Positions 22,098 to 32,831 are shown, counted from the stretch's first letter. The stretch: DNA of 64,000 nucleotides from Nannobrachium achirus (GCA_963921795.1 OY997644.1:3506022-3570021), one strand, 5' to 3'. Made by a program: numbers and translations. The notes: generated by a model from the letters alone, not told the origin.

Positions 22098-23082
22098 TGT
22101 AACAGCAGTTAACCCGCCCCGCCAAGAATCACACACCCAAGGCACTGATGATGATGAGGGTTACTTTATGTAGCTCTGCAATGAGGGTAGTGGGACACAT
22201 ACAGGAACATAGGTTAGTGGCTCTGCTGGTTATTGACGTCACACAGCAGATCACAGGAGACTGTGTAGTACATAGCATCTTGTTCTTTTGTACATTCAAA
22301 ATAAAATACATTCCAAGATGAGAGTTCTAGCATATTCTTTCAACAGGTGATCGTATAGTGGTTGTTTTTACTAGTTTTAACATTAATACAATTGCAATGA
22401 ATTTAATACAAAATAATCCCAACTTACTTTTCCCCACATCATCTTCTTTATATAAAATGAATTAATAAAGTAGAAAATACAAAACGTGAACACAAAATAA
22501 ATCCTTAAGGTGGCCAACAACGCCCTCTGGCAGTGACCAGGAAGTATTACAGGTATGGCGCACTGCTACCTAAAATGGTTACCAAAACAAACAGTGCTGT
22601 ACACTATGACTCAACAAAATACATACAAAACGTAGTGCAACAACAATTACCTGCAATGAGGGTAGTGGGACACATACAGGAACATAGGTTAGTGGCTCTG
22701 CTGGTTATTGACGTCTGAAGGAAAAGACGACAATATTGTCTTTCAGTACAGGTTACATAATGCAACTAACGTGATTCACGTGAGTTAAAACAGATTCAAA
22801 ACGAAAATACAGCATGTTCACAATTACTACATGGCTGTGTATCTTAAAATAAATCTCACGTTAGCCTTAATGCACTTTAAGATAACATTTGAGGAGAGCA
22901 GACAGAAACGTGCTTACCACACAGCAGATCACAGGAGACTGTGGTCGCTTCCTGCCTCCAGGGCACTTTTATACTAGACACCAGCAGAGGGCACTACCGG
23001 GCCACTCATTGCAAGGCAAATATATACATATCTTAGCAGGAATTTCACTATAATTAACAAGGTCTTTCTTCAGCCTGTTACA
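22098..23082 (-). repeat. gypsy 3' LTR
   Basis: In element orientation this is the downstream LTR (985 bp). It holds the sequence ATTCAAAATAAAATACATTCC near 22296-22316, but I did not define the R region. It contains a short internal direct repeat (CAATGAGGGTAGTGGGACAC at 22170-22189 and about 22653) that is present in both LTRs. Confidence 0.92.
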
Positions 23083-23084
23083 TA

Positions 23085-23093
23085 CACCCCCCT
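23085..23093 (-). other. polypurine tract of the gypsy element
   Basis: On the minus strand AGGGGGGTG lies two bases before the 3' LTR. This is the expected position and composition for the plus-strand DNA synthesis primer. Confidence 0.7.
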
Positions 23094-23411
23094 GAAATTC
23101 TGCTAAATATGGGAAGCGTATCTCTCAAAATAAAACAAACAAAACCATAGGCAAATAGAAAGAGCATACTCTGAGGTAAAATAAAATAAAAACTGTGCGT
23201 TACCAGGAACAAAACTCAAGTACATGTCAGTTCAAAAACTCTCCCAAAAAGGAGTATGTAGAGAAAGAAGGCGATCAAACTCCTAACTAAACACAGACTC
23301 AAAGATGCCTGTTACACCTCTGAAATGTAAATCATTGTTCCTATACAGTCTCAATCTCAAGCGTACTACTCAAACGCTTCTTTTGGTTATATACTCTCAT
23401 AACCCTGTTTC

Positions 23412-26400
23412 TCAGACTGAAAGTGCATTCGTAAAGAAATGAATCAAAGAACTAACAGAAACTGTGGACACAGAATCCACATCTAATACTTGGTCATTCA
23501 TCTCACAAACGAGACGTCTGGGAGGTCTGATCGACCTGCGATCCCTGAGACCATGGCGGCCAGACTGTGTGCAAACCACCTGAGCTAAAGGGCCTGGAAC
23601 GTCTAAGTCCAGACAGTCAGTGTCTGGAACGGTTGTCTCAGGGGCGTCAGTGTCTGGGATGGTTGTCTCAGGGGCGTCAGTGTCTGGGGAGTCAACGTTC
23701 GGGGGATTAATGTCTGTGGGAATATTGTCGGGAGGGGACATGTCTGCGACGGGGGAGTCTTGGGGGACCACATCTTCAGAGCACTGTGGTGGGTCTTCCG
23801 TACTGTCAACTGCAGAGTGGGCATCCTCCTGTTCAGCGGCTGGATGGCTGGCTTGACTGGACTCTGTGACTGTGAGAGAGTCAGACTGGGCAACATCAGA
23901 CCTCTGGTCAAGTGAGTCGTCATCCTCTTCTGAACTGGCTTCATCATCACCCGTCTGCAACAACCAGTTGACTGTACGGACTTCAATGTCTTCGACAGGC
24001 ACTTCAGGGCACATTTCACTTCCGTGTGCAGCATCATCACACTCTGAGTGCGCAGATTCAGCGTTCACATCTCCTTCGCAGGGCAGGAAGCTAACAGAGA
24101 GCAGTAGATTCCTGTGGACGACTCTTTCTCTGCCCGTCAGACAATCCTTGACTCTGTAGACATTGATGTCAGGCTTGACCGACATGACTTCATAAGGGGT
24201 TGACTCCCACTTGTCTGCAACCTTGCGTTTCCCAGGTACACCTCTGTTGGCGATCAACACTCTGTCTCCAACGACAAGAGGTGAACCCTTGACTTTGCGG
24301 TTGTACAGCTTAGCGTGGCGAGTCTGTTCCTTGAGACTGTTCCTCTGCACAATCTGAGCAGCCTCATGCAGATCTTTCTTCAGTTGGGACACAAAGTCTG
24401 AGTGGCTGACAACAGCATCATTGGTCAGAGCATGCTGAAACATGACGTCGACAGGGAGACGAGGGATTCTCCCAAACACAAGGTAGAATGGTGCAAACCC
24501 TGTCGTCTCATGCTCCGTGCAGTTGTAGCAGAAGGTGAGCTGCTGCAGCATTTGTGGCCACTTCGCCTTGGGCTGAGGGGGAAGGGTCCTGATCATATTT
24601 CCCAGGGTCCTATTAAATCTCTCTGTGACACCATTTCCCATGGGGTGATAGGGTGTGGTATGGGACTTCTGTACTCCAGCCATCTCTAGAAGCTCCTTGA
24701 TCAGCTTGCTCTCAAAGTTAGCCCCCTGGTCGGAGTGAATACGACGGGGAAAACCATAAATGAGGAAGAAGTCGTTCCAGAGACGACGAGCGACTTGTTT
24801 GGCAGTCTGATTCCTGCATGGGAAGGCGTGTGCCATCTTGGAGAAATGATCAGTTACGACTAGAACATCCACAGACTTGTTCCCTTGCTCAGCACTATAA
24901 AAGTCTATGCAGACTAACTCCATAGGCTCAGAGGTGACTATGTTCTTGAGTGGCGCACGGCTGTGTGGCTCAGGTGTCTTCCCTACTATGCAGCGTTGAC
25001 AGGACCGAACATAGTTCACGACATCACGTTCCATGCCACTCCAGAAGAACCGTTGCTTCACCAGAGACAAGGTACGGTGCTGGCCTTGGTGACCTGCTAC
25101 GTCATGAAGACCATGGAGGACTTTCTGCTTCAACGAGTCTGGCACTATGAACTGGAAGATCTTCTTGTTCATGTGAGGATCTTTCTTTGTCTTGTACAGC
25201 ATGCCATCTTGTATGGTGAGTTTACTCCAATGCTTCAGCAGCTTGATCACGCTACGTGACTCAACACCTCTCTCACGTTTGGTAGGTCTCTTGTGTCTCT
25301 GTACAAAGTACATGACCCTGCTTATCGTGTCATCGTGCTCCTGCAGACTGACAAGCTGGCTTTGAGGGAGTGCAGTGGACTGGTCTTCCTTCAGTAGAAG
25401 ATTGAGGGCAGCATCTGTACCCAGCATATGACTCACACCGCCAGTGGACTGAGCAGTGAGGATGGCAGCGACTTCCTCCGATGCAACTGAGCCACTCGTG
25501 TTTGGTGGAACTGCTTCTTGCACTGGTTCGTTCGACATTTCACCACCTTCCACAACAGCTTGACAGTTGTTGGACACTCTGAACACTTCCTGCACAGTTC
25601 TGTCGTTCACACCGTTGACTCGTTCTAGCAGCGAGGTATAGGGCTCGGTCACAAGGCGATGACCCACACACGACTGGACAAACGGCTCACGGCTCAAGGC
25701 GCCGGCTACGATGTTCTTCGGGCCGGGGATGTACTTCAAGTCGAAGTCGTATGCAGCGAGCTTCGCCACCCAACGCTGTTCACACGCATCAAGTCTGGGT
25801 TTGGTCAGAATGTACGTCAAGGGGTTATTGTCAGTCCATGTGGTGAAGTGTCTGCCTTTCAACCAATGGCTGAATTTGTCACATATGGCCCATTTCAAGG
25901 CGAGAAATTCAAGCCGGTGTGCAGGGTAATTCAGCTGAGAGCGTGAGAGGGTTCTACTCGCAAAGGCGACTGGTCTGGCTACTTTTCCACCAGGCGGCAG
26001 TTGCGACAGGACAGCTCCAATCCCATCAAAGGATGCGTCGACAGCGAGAATGAACGGGGCATTGAAATCAGGGTGAGCTAGAGTGACACTCGCCATGAGG
26101 TCTTGCTTCAGCGTCTCAAACGCGGTCTGGCAAGCGTCGGTCCAATCAGCAGGTGACAGCTTGACCTGACCTCCTTTCTTGACAGGTTTGCGACCTTTCT
26201 TGTTCTTGCGCTGAGCACCAGGTTCGGCTGTGAGCTTGAATAACGGTTTTGCCTTCGCAGAGCATGACTCGATGAAACCTTGATAGTACATAATCATGCC
26301 CAGATACGATCTGATCTTGCTAGGGCAAGGTGTCTTCCCATCAGATTCCATGAGGTCAGTAACTTGGAGGTCATTTATGGCTCTCACTTTCTCTGGGTCA

Positions 26401-28298
26401 GTTCGAACTCCATCTTCACTGATGACGTGCCCAAGAAACTTCACAGTCCTCCTGAGGAAGAAGCATTTCTTGGGTGCGAGCTTAAGGTTGTGTTCCTTGA
26501 GTCGGGCAAACACCATCTCTACGCGTCGGAGTGCAGCTTCCTCAGTCGGCGCAAATACCATCAGGTCGTCAAGGTAACACAACAGGCTTGTGAAATTCTC
26601 GTCACCGAATATGGACATCATCATCCTCATGAACGTTGCCGGACTGTTACATAGGCCTTGAGGAAGTCGATTCCATTCATGTAGTCCAAAGGGAGACGAG
26701 AACGCAGTATACTTCTTGTCATCAGGGTGCAAGGGGACATTATAAAAGCCTGATGTCAGGTCCATTGTGGAGAAGAATGCATTCCCACCGAGTGCAGCTA
26801 GAGCGTCGGCCTGATGAGGCAGTGGGTAGGCATCCTTCACCGTTCTTGCGTTAAGCCATCTGAAGTCAGTGCAGACTCTGAGCTCTCCATTCGGCTTCCA
26901 TATGAGAACGAGCGCAGACGCATATTCACTGCTCGACTTCTGAATAATGCCCTTTTCTTCCATCTCATTCAGAGTCGTTCTCAACTTTTCATACTGGCTT
27001 GGCGGTATGCGTCTGTAGGGTAGACGGAATGGCTTGTCGTCGACAAGGTGGATGCGATGCACAAACCCCTTAGCTTCTCCACAGTCCAGCTTGTGTCGGG
27101 AGAAGATTGACTCATACTGTTCGATGATGTGAAGGAGCTTGTCTCTCCACTGCAGCGACACCTCACACGACTTCAGGTCAAGATCTTGCAGGCCCAGAGC
27201 CTCTAGTGCACGCACCATGTCCTCTTCTGACCTTGGCTGCACATCTTCGCTCTGTACACACTGCATGTTGCACTTGACTTCGTCCGCTTCAGGCAGGTCT
27301 TCTACTGCAATACAGGGAGACACATCTGCTATCTTTGCGTTCCTTCTCAGCACCACAGTTTTGTCCGTTGGATTTATGACTTTAACAGGCACCCATCGAT
27401 CTCCCCATAGAGGAGTAACGACTCTTCCGACTAGTATGTGTTTGGGTCTGGCTTTAGACTGCGTCGGCTCCACGACCACTGTACTGCCCGCTGACATCAC
27501 TGCTGACTCGGGTAACTTGCCCCAAACAAGGTGTTCACTCTGCGGTTTCAGTGTCACGCAACTCTTGACCTTCACCGTACCAACCTTATCTGGAATGCAA
27601 TCACCCCTCCATCTCTCTGTGTTGGAAAGCAGTGACAGGAATTGGCAGTGGTCATCAGACTGACCATTGTTGGGCGAGGAAACTAGTCTCCAGTAGCCGT
27701 CGGTGCTTTTCAGTTGAGTTAGGATGTGCTTGATGGCATTGCTGCCAAGGATCATCTGTTCCGTCTGGCCTGGAACAACCATTGCTGGAATGATCATTCT
27801 GCATCCGTAAACAGTGACATCAAGGTCATACATGCCTTTGGGGGAAACGCGGTGTCCACCGCAACCTATAATGACATAATCATCAGCTGTGTCTTTTCTC
27901 ATGTCAGGGCAATGCTCAAGCAGGGACTCAACAGCAGACTCACTTAGTGTACAGGCCATTGAACCGCTGTCCAATAGTGCTTTGAGAGTGGGGCCATTCT
28001 TCACAGACACAGGTGTGTAGAACAGGCTGTTGGTCTCTGCTATTCTCTGGGATCCCTGAAATATCAGTTTCTTGGATGAGGGAATCGTACTGCTATAGAA
28101 CTGGTAGAGGGACTCATTATCTGGCATGTCGGGTTCCTCATTACTGGTGGGAGGCTTATTGGGTTGATCTGCACTGTCCTCCCTTATGTGCAGATCAATC
28201 AGTTTTCCTGATGCTCCGGGACAGCCTTCTTTTGTGGACAGCCACGGCGCGAATGGCCCGGGGCGTGGCAGTGGAAACAAAGCCTCTTCTCCCGGCAA
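23412..28298 (-). CDS. pol: gypsy Pol polyprotein
   Basis: There are 1628 codons from the first in-frame Met. The aspartic protease has LLDSGS (D110). The reverse transcriptase has LRVCTDFRWLN, LPQGLCNSP and YLDD (575-578). RNase H has ILAVDASFDGIG (D754) and TDNNPLTY. The integrase has an HHCC zinc finger (H1065, H1070, C1100, C1103) and a D1132, D1190, E1226 triad with the canonical 35-residue D-E spacing. No chromodomain is recognised. The C terminus is acidic with short TDAPETT-type repeats. Pol overlaps the end of gag by at least 100 bases in the -1 frame, so it is probably made by -1 frameshifting. All catalytic residues are present. Confidence 0.95.
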   Translation of the reverse strand: MPGEEALFPLPRPGPFAPWLSTKEGCPGASGKLIDLHIREDSADQPNKPPTSNEEPDMPDNESLYQFYSSTIPSSKKLIFQGSQRIAETNSLFYTPVSVKNGPTLKALLDSGSMACTLSESAVESLLEHCPDMRKDTADDYVIIGCGGHRVSPKGMYDLDVTVYGCRMIIPAMVVPGQTEQMILGSNAIKHILTQLKSTDGYWRLVSSPNNGQSDDHCQFLSLLSNTERWRGDCIPDKVGTVKVKSCVTLKPQSEHLVWGKLPESAVMSAGSTVVVEPTQSKARPKHILVGRVVTPLWGDRWVPVKVINPTDKTVVLRRNAKIADVSPCIAVEDLPEADEVKCNMQCVQSEDVQPRSEEDMVRALEALGLQDLDLKSCEVSLQWRDKLLHIIEQYESIFSRHKLDCGEAKGFVHRIHLVDDKPFRLPYRRIPPSQYEKLRTTLNEMEEKGIIQKSSSEYASALVLIWKPNGELRVCTDFRWLNARTVKDAYPLPHQADALAALGGNAFFSTMDLTSGFYNVPLHPDDKKYTAFSSPFGLHEWNRLPQGLCNSPATFMRMMMSIFGDENFTSLLCYLDDLMVFAPTEEAALRRVEMVFARLKEHNLKLAPKKCFFLRRTVKFLGHVISEDGVRTDPEKVRAINDLQVTDLMESDGKTPCPSKIRSYLGMIMYYQGFIESCSAKAKPLFKLTAEPGAQRKNKKGRKPVKKGGQVKLSPADWTDACQTAFETLKQDLMASVTLAHPDFNAPFILAVDASFDGIGAVLSQLPPGGKVARPVAFASRTLSRSQLNYPAHRLEFLALKWAICDKFSHWLKGRHFTTWTDNNPLTYILTKPRLDACEQRWVAKLAAYDFDLKYIPGPKNIVAGALSREPFVQSCVGHRLVTEPYTSLLERVNGVNDRTVQEVFRVSNNCQAVVEGGEMSNEPVQEAVPPNTSGSVASEEVAAILTAQSTGGVSHMLGTDAALNLLLKEDQSTALPQSQLVSLQEHDDTISRVMYFVQRHKRPTKRERGVESRSVIKLLKHWSKLTIQDGMLYKTKKDPHMNKKIFQFIVPDSLKQKVLHGLHDVAGHQGQHRTLSLVKQRFFWSGMERDVVNYVRSCQRCIVGKTPEPHSRAPLKNIVTSEPMELVCIDFYSAEQGNKSVDVLVVTDHFSKMAHAFPCRNQTAKQVARRLWNDFFLIYGFPRRIHSDQGANFESKLIKELLEMAGVQKSHTTPYHPMGNGVTERFNRTLGNMIRTLPPQPKAKWPQMLQQLTFCYNCTEHETTGFAPFYLVFGRIPRLPVDVMFQHALTNDAVVSHSDFVSQLKKDLHEAAQIVQRNSLKEQTRHAKLYNRKVKGSPLVVGDRVLIANRGVPGKRKVADKWESTPYEVMSVKPDINVYRVKDCLTGRERVVHRNLLLSVSFLPCEGDVNAESAHSECDDAAHGSEMCPEVPVEDIEVRTVNWLLQTGDDEASSEEDDDSLDQRSDVAQSDSLTVTESSQASHPAAEQEDAHSAVDSTEDPPQCSEDVVPQDSPVADMSPPDNIPTDINPPNVDSPDTDAPETTIPDTDAPETTVPDTDCLDLDVPGPLAQVVCTQSGRHGLRDRRSIRPPRRLVCEMNDQVLDVDSVSTVSVSSLIHFFTNALSV

Positions 28299-29560
28299 TG
28301 AGAGAAAGCACTGTGATCATCAGCTCTGCAAATTAAACATGGCTTGCTAGTGAAACCATCGATGCGGTCTTCAGGTTTGAGCGGAGCTCGCCTCCTCACT
28401 TGTGACTGGTCAGAGGCTCCACGCAGCAGAACCTTCTCCAACATAGCCATCACCTCTGCTAGTGGGACATACTGTGGGCTCTGTGCCTGAGGTGGCTCGT
28501 GGCTGCTGTTAGTATGGACTGGGCTATAGCTCACCTCTGCTTTGTGCACAGCAATGTCCGCCTTTTTCACAGGGTGCACTGGGGAAGATGCTTTGCTGCT
28601 CATCTCGGCGTGGTACTCGTTTAGCACCTCCAGTACTTCACATGCTGACCACTTGTCAATAGTTTTGGATCTGAAAGTGAGCGTTAGGTCTTTGCAGGGA
28701 CAGTTCCTAATAAACATGCGAGTCACTTCCATCTCAGGGTTGTCCAGTGTTTTGCCCTGTTCTTTCAGACAGTCAGTGGCAAGGTCAGCTGCTCTGTTTA
28801 GTCTCAGCCAGTAGTCATAGGGGTCTTCATGGTCATTGGGCAAAGTCGAGTAAAAGTCAGCTAAGGGGACAGCAGAGTACCAAGTAGAACTAAAGTGCTT
28901 TCTGAGAAGACCATAAATCATGTCAGGGTGAGCATAAACATCAGTGTTGCTGTTTCTAATGCCAAATTTAACAACATCCTTAGCTTTTCCTCTCAAATGC
29001 ATAAGGATTTCCTCAGCCTGCTCTTCAACCCTTACATTACTCTTTTTAATGAATGTTCTCATCAGATCTTCCCATTCGTACACTGTGATTGAGTCTGAGC
29101 CATCTCCTATAAAAGATGGTGGTTCTTTGACCTTTCTCTGCGTAACAACATGCACCTGAGATAAATCTGATACATGGGTGGACTGACTCAATGTGTTCAC
29201 TACATCTTGTGTGGCAGCAGAACTGGGAGCAACAGTGTTGTGTGGCTGTATGCGTGACATAATGCTGTCAGCTAGTTGATGTCCTATTTCCTGAATAACA
29301 GTCCTCATTTGGTCATTCACACACTCAGAACTGTCATTAGTAGGATTTGGTGTAGATGTGACCTGAGCTACAGGTGAGCTGGTGTGATGGTCAGCTACAT
29401 CATGGACCCTAGCTCTAGGAACTGCCTCTAAAGAGGGCATACCAACACCAGGGGCAGGACTATCAAAGGAAAAAGGGATGGGGGTAGGCATACCCCTGCC
29501 CCTATTAACATTAATGGGTGTGCCAAACCGTGGCATGAAGCCATTACTCTGCGTAGACAT
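28199..29560 (-). CDS. gag: gypsy Gag polyprotein
   Basis: There are 453 codons with the start at 29560, about 320 bp inside the 5' LTR. The N-terminal third is Ser/Thr/Pro-rich. The central region (EWEDLMRTFIKKSNV, DPYDYWLRLNRAADLA) resembles the helical capsid-like part of Metaviridae Gag. The C terminus has a CCHC nucleic-acid knuckle CFHCHAPGHSRRGC (428-441), preceded by a second Cys/His cluster CLICRADDHSAFSHC. It forms the particle that packages element RNA. It ends at 28199 with TGA inside the pol overlap. No clear XXXYYYZ slippery heptamer was identified. Confidence 0.9.
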   Translation of the reverse strand: MSTQSNGFMPRFGTPINVNRGRGMPTPIPFSFDSPAPGVGMPSLEAVPRARVHDVADHHTSSPVAQVTSTPNPTNDSSECVNDQMRTVIQEIGHQLADSIMSRIQPHNTVAPSSAATQDVVNTLSQSTHVSDLSQVHVVTQRKVKEPPSFIGDGSDSITVYEWEDLMRTFIKKSNVRVEEQAEEILMHLRGKAKDVVKFGIRNSNTDVYAHPDMIYGLLRKHFSSTWYSAVPLADFYSTLPNDHEDPYDYWLRLNRAADLATDCLKEQGKTLDNPEMEVTRMFIRNCPCKDLTLTFRSKTIDKWSACEVLEVLNEYHAEMSSKASSPVHPVKKADIAVHKAEVSYSPVHTNSSHEPPQAQSPQYVPLAEVMAMLEKVLLRGASDQSQVRRRAPLKPEDRIDGFTSKPCLICRADDHSAFSHCREKRLCFHCHAPGHSRRGCPQKKAVPEHQEN

Positions 29561-29861
29561 TTTTCAAAAATGTTTGACACAATTAGGATGCTCAAAATCC
29601 CAAACTCAAAATATTTCACCATGGAAAGTGAAATCATCAATCAATAGGAAAACAAAAAAACAAGAAAATAAATCAGCAGACTACGTGACACGCTACTGGT
29701 GCAACACGTAAATATATCTCTGTGCCTCTATGACACACTGTACAGTGTACAGTAATTAGCCTCACTGCACTGCTATGCTAAACTGTAAACCCATACTGTA
29801 AACCGATGAAGTGGTGTGGCTGGCAGGACGGTCATCCGGTTCGATGAACTTGATAGTAGTC

Positions 29862-29878
29862 ACGGGTCATGGCACCAA
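29862..29878 (-). other. primer binding site of the gypsy element
   Basis: On the minus strand TGGTGCCATGACCCGTG follows directly after the 5' LTR. It begins with TGG (complement of tRNA CCA) and resembles sites complementary to tRNA-His. The exact tRNA is not certain. Confidence 0.6.
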
Positions 29879-30863
29879 TGTAACAGCAGTTAACCCGCCC
29901 CGCCAAGAATCACACACCCAAGGCACTGATGATGATGAGGGTTACTTTATGTAGCTCTGCAATGAGGGTAGTGGGACACATACAGGAACATAGGTTAGTG
30001 GCTCTGCTGGTTATTGACGTCACACAGCAGATCACAGGAGACTGTGTAGTACATAGCATCTTGTTCTTTTGTACATTCAAAATAAAATACATTCCAAGAT
30101 GAGAGTTCTAGCATATTCTTTCAACAGGTGATCGTATAGTGGTTGTTTTTACTAGTTTTAACATTAATACAATTGCAATGAATTTAATACAAAATAATCC
30201 CAACTTACTTTTCCCCACATCATCTTCTTTATATAAAATGAATTAATAAAGTAGAAAATACAAAACGTGAACACAAAATAAATCCTTAAGGTGGCCAACA
30301 ACGCCCTCTGGCAGTGACCAGGAAGTATTACAGGTATGGCGCACTGCTACCTAAAATGGTTACCAAAACAAACAGTGCTGTACACTATGACTCAACAAAA
30401 TACATACAAAACGTAGTGCAACAACAATTACCTGCAATGAGGGTAGTGGGACACATACAGGAACATAGGTTAGTGGCTCTGCTGGTTATTGACGTCTGAA
30501 GGAAAAGACGACAATATTGTCTTTCAGTACAGGTTACATAATGCAACTAACGTGATTCACGTGAGTTAAAACAGATTCAAAACGAAAATACAGCATGTTC
30601 ACAATTACTACATGGCTGTGTATCTTAAAATAAATCTCACGTTAGCCTTAATGCACTTTAAGATAACATTTGAGGAGAGCAGACAGAAACGTGCTTACCA
30701 CACAGCAGATCACAGGAGACTGTGGTCGCTTCCTGCCTCCAGGGCACTTTTATACTAGACACCAGCAGAGGGCACTACCGGGCCACTCATTGCAAGGCAA
30801 ATATATACATATCTTAGCAGGAATTTCACTATAATTAACAAGGTCTTTCTTCAGCCTGTTACA
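29879..30863 (-). repeat. gypsy 5' LTR
   Basis: 985 bp, the upstream LTR in element orientation. It matches the 3' LTR over every line compared by eye. It would hold the element promoter, but no TATA box was assigned with confidence. Confidence 0.92.
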
Positions 30864-30879
30864 TATACATGCGACCTGA

Positions 30880-31241
30880 AGGTCACTTCTATCCTGATAG
30901 GTGGCTTCACACAGACATGTTTTATTTAGTTTATTTCATGTCATAATTTTGTGAGTTGTAAATGTCTTTCCTTCCTGTCTACAGGTTAGCCCCTGGCTCT
31001 TTGGAGGCTTTGCTGCCATCAGATTCAGTCTGCTGTTCTGAACTTCTGCTCTGCTGCTGTGGACATTGAACCCTTGGTTGTTCTGTAAGTGTTAAAGCAT
31101 AGACATGTTGGACGTTGTCATGCACATAGGCAACCTGCCTGCTGCGAGCTTGTAGATCTGCTATTTTTGAGAAATTGTGAAACTTGCAAATCATGTCTCT
31201 CTTGTCTCTCTCCCCCTCAGCCGTCCACTCCAAGGCCAACA
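30880..31241 (+). promoter_or_regulatory. duplicated upstream region and 5' UTR exons of the SAMD3-like gene
   Basis: Closely similar to 21370-21700. It contains a candidate exon 30985-31084 (acceptor CTGTCTACAG, donor GTAAGT), a right half-site of the hairpin module (31141-31171), and an acceptor TCTCCCCCTCAG at 31209-31220. The 21 bases before the start codon (from 31221) match the IGDCC-like exon minus a stretch lying between two CCGT repeats. Homology ends exactly where the ATG begins. Confidence 0.55.
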
Positions 31242-32831
31242 ATGGCCAAGACGTTTTCCCTGCGGAGACAAGAAATGGATAAACAGCCCAGGGTGGAACT
31301 GCTGCAGGAGCGATGGCCAGCTCTGTTTGTAGAAGAGAAGGTAGGTGCTCAGTTAATTGTAACTGTAGTGTGCCCTGACTTTGCTGTTACACTACTTGTC
31401 TCAGAACTGCCTGCTGCTGTCTTTCAATCAATCTGCTCCTCTTCTCCCACCTATGACTCTTTGCATGGTCTTCACGGCTTTCTTCCTGTGTCCCTCTGTC
31501 ATCCCTCTCTCTATAGCTGTCTCGACCTCACCACATGCATTTCTCTCCTAACACCACCTGCCTGCTTTCATATATCTTAAATGAAATCTCTTGTATGTTT
31601 CAGATATGTGCAGAATTCCAGCGCATCACCACATTACCCCTCAAAGCAAGATTTATGGCATCTCTGGATAGACGGAGCGGTGAGCTGCTTAACATCATCC
31701 GGAGCAAAGGAGGAGCTATCCGTGAAAAGACAAAGGATACACTTCAAGTTATAGCTCAGGTATGAAATTAACACATTTTTGGACAATGCTCTTACAGATT
31801 TTGCCCTAAAATCAAAGCGGTACACAGTATGTGTAGTCATATAATCAACATGGATCTGTCTCATTTAGCGTCACCATCAGGCCGATTTTTGCAAAACACA
31901 TTTGCGACCTGACTGTAGTTTATCTCCCGATTAGGGAGTCTTACTTTGATTACCATTAGGCCAGTAATGTAAAGTTGCATTTTAATCTATTTAATGTTTT
32001 CAAATATATCTGTTCTACAGAGTCTGGAAATAAACATCCGAAGAGAGTGTCTTCTCAAGTGCCTCATCATGTACCTGGGTGAAGATGAGAGCGACCTGAT
32101 TAAAGAGTACCTGGTAAGGAAAGTTTGTATTGGCATCTTTTAACCCAGATTAGACCGGAAACCCTTGTGTCACTTTAAGTTGCTATACTATCTATATCTG
32201 AAGAACAGGTGAGACTGTAAGTCTTGCTGTGTACTGATGTCTGGCTGTGTGCTCCTTTACAGGTAAACATTTAGCTTTCTGTCTTGTGTCATGTATGTTG
32301 TATATGCACTCTTTGACCTTGATTATACCTATGTACTGTGAACACATGGCACTGAGAAACAGCCTGACTTGCCTTGTTATTATGCAACTACACCTTTAAA
32401 GTTTGTCAGTCCTGTCTCTTAAGAGGTGAGTCAGTCAGTCAGTCTTGTCTATTTAACTTTGACAAATGCTAATGTTCTCTCTTTATCCCTCCTTGTCTGT
32501 CCGTCTTCAGGTTGTCGAGAAGGATAAGGCTGAGACGGAGCTTGCGAAAACCACCATGGGGGTGTTTGTCCTGCGTGAAGATAAAGGTCCTCTCTGCAAG
32601 CCGGTGGAAATTGGCATCATTATTGATGGTGTTGAGGTACTCAGTGAGCTGTCCTCAGTTGCTTCTGCCTGTGCCATGCTGTTTGGCCTTATCTATGCCC
32701 TGAACTTGAAGTATCCAGAAGAGCTCAAGTATTGTTTTGAGGCCTTTCAGAAAATCATCATGGACATTGAGAGCAGAAAGATGTCAAAAAGGGTACAGAA
32801 CCTTGCAGGAATGCTGCAAGATGTTGTGTAA
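31242..32831 (+). CDS. SAMD3-like fish-expanded family protein, four exons
   Basis: Exons 31242-31340, 31604-31759, 32021-32113 and 32511-32831 (99, 156, 93 and 321 bp) all join in phase 0 with GT/AG junctions (donors GTAGGT, GTATGA, GTAAGG) to give 222 codons. The peptide includes ERWPALF, AEFQRITTLPLKARF, RRECLLKCLIMYLGEDESD, VEIGIIIDGVEVL and CAMLFGLIYALNLKYPEELK. This order is typical of uncharacterised fish proteins usually labelled sterile alpha motif domain-containing protein 3-like. No SAM domain is seen here, as the copy covers only the shared C-terminal module. The function is unknown. The frame is intact, so it may be expressed. Confidence 0.75.

Larger units (their letters stand above)
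22098..30863 (-). mobile_element. Ty3/gypsy LTR retrotransposon, apparently intact
   Basis: The element is 8.77 kb, flanked by a TATA direct repeat (22094-22097 and 30864-30867). The LTRs are 985 bp each and begin and end with TGTAACA/TGTTACA. They looked identical wherever I compared them, including both small open frames inside. The minus strand carries gag then pol in the order protease, RT, RNase H, integrase, which is the Ty3/gypsy order. Neither frame is broken by a stop. Intact genes and matching LTRs indicate a very recent insertion. Confidence 0.93.

Noticed and set aside
22129..22718. 60-61 codon frames in the LTRs
   Set aside because: Identical in both LTRs and without known LTR-encoded proteins in this group. 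Treated as chance frames.
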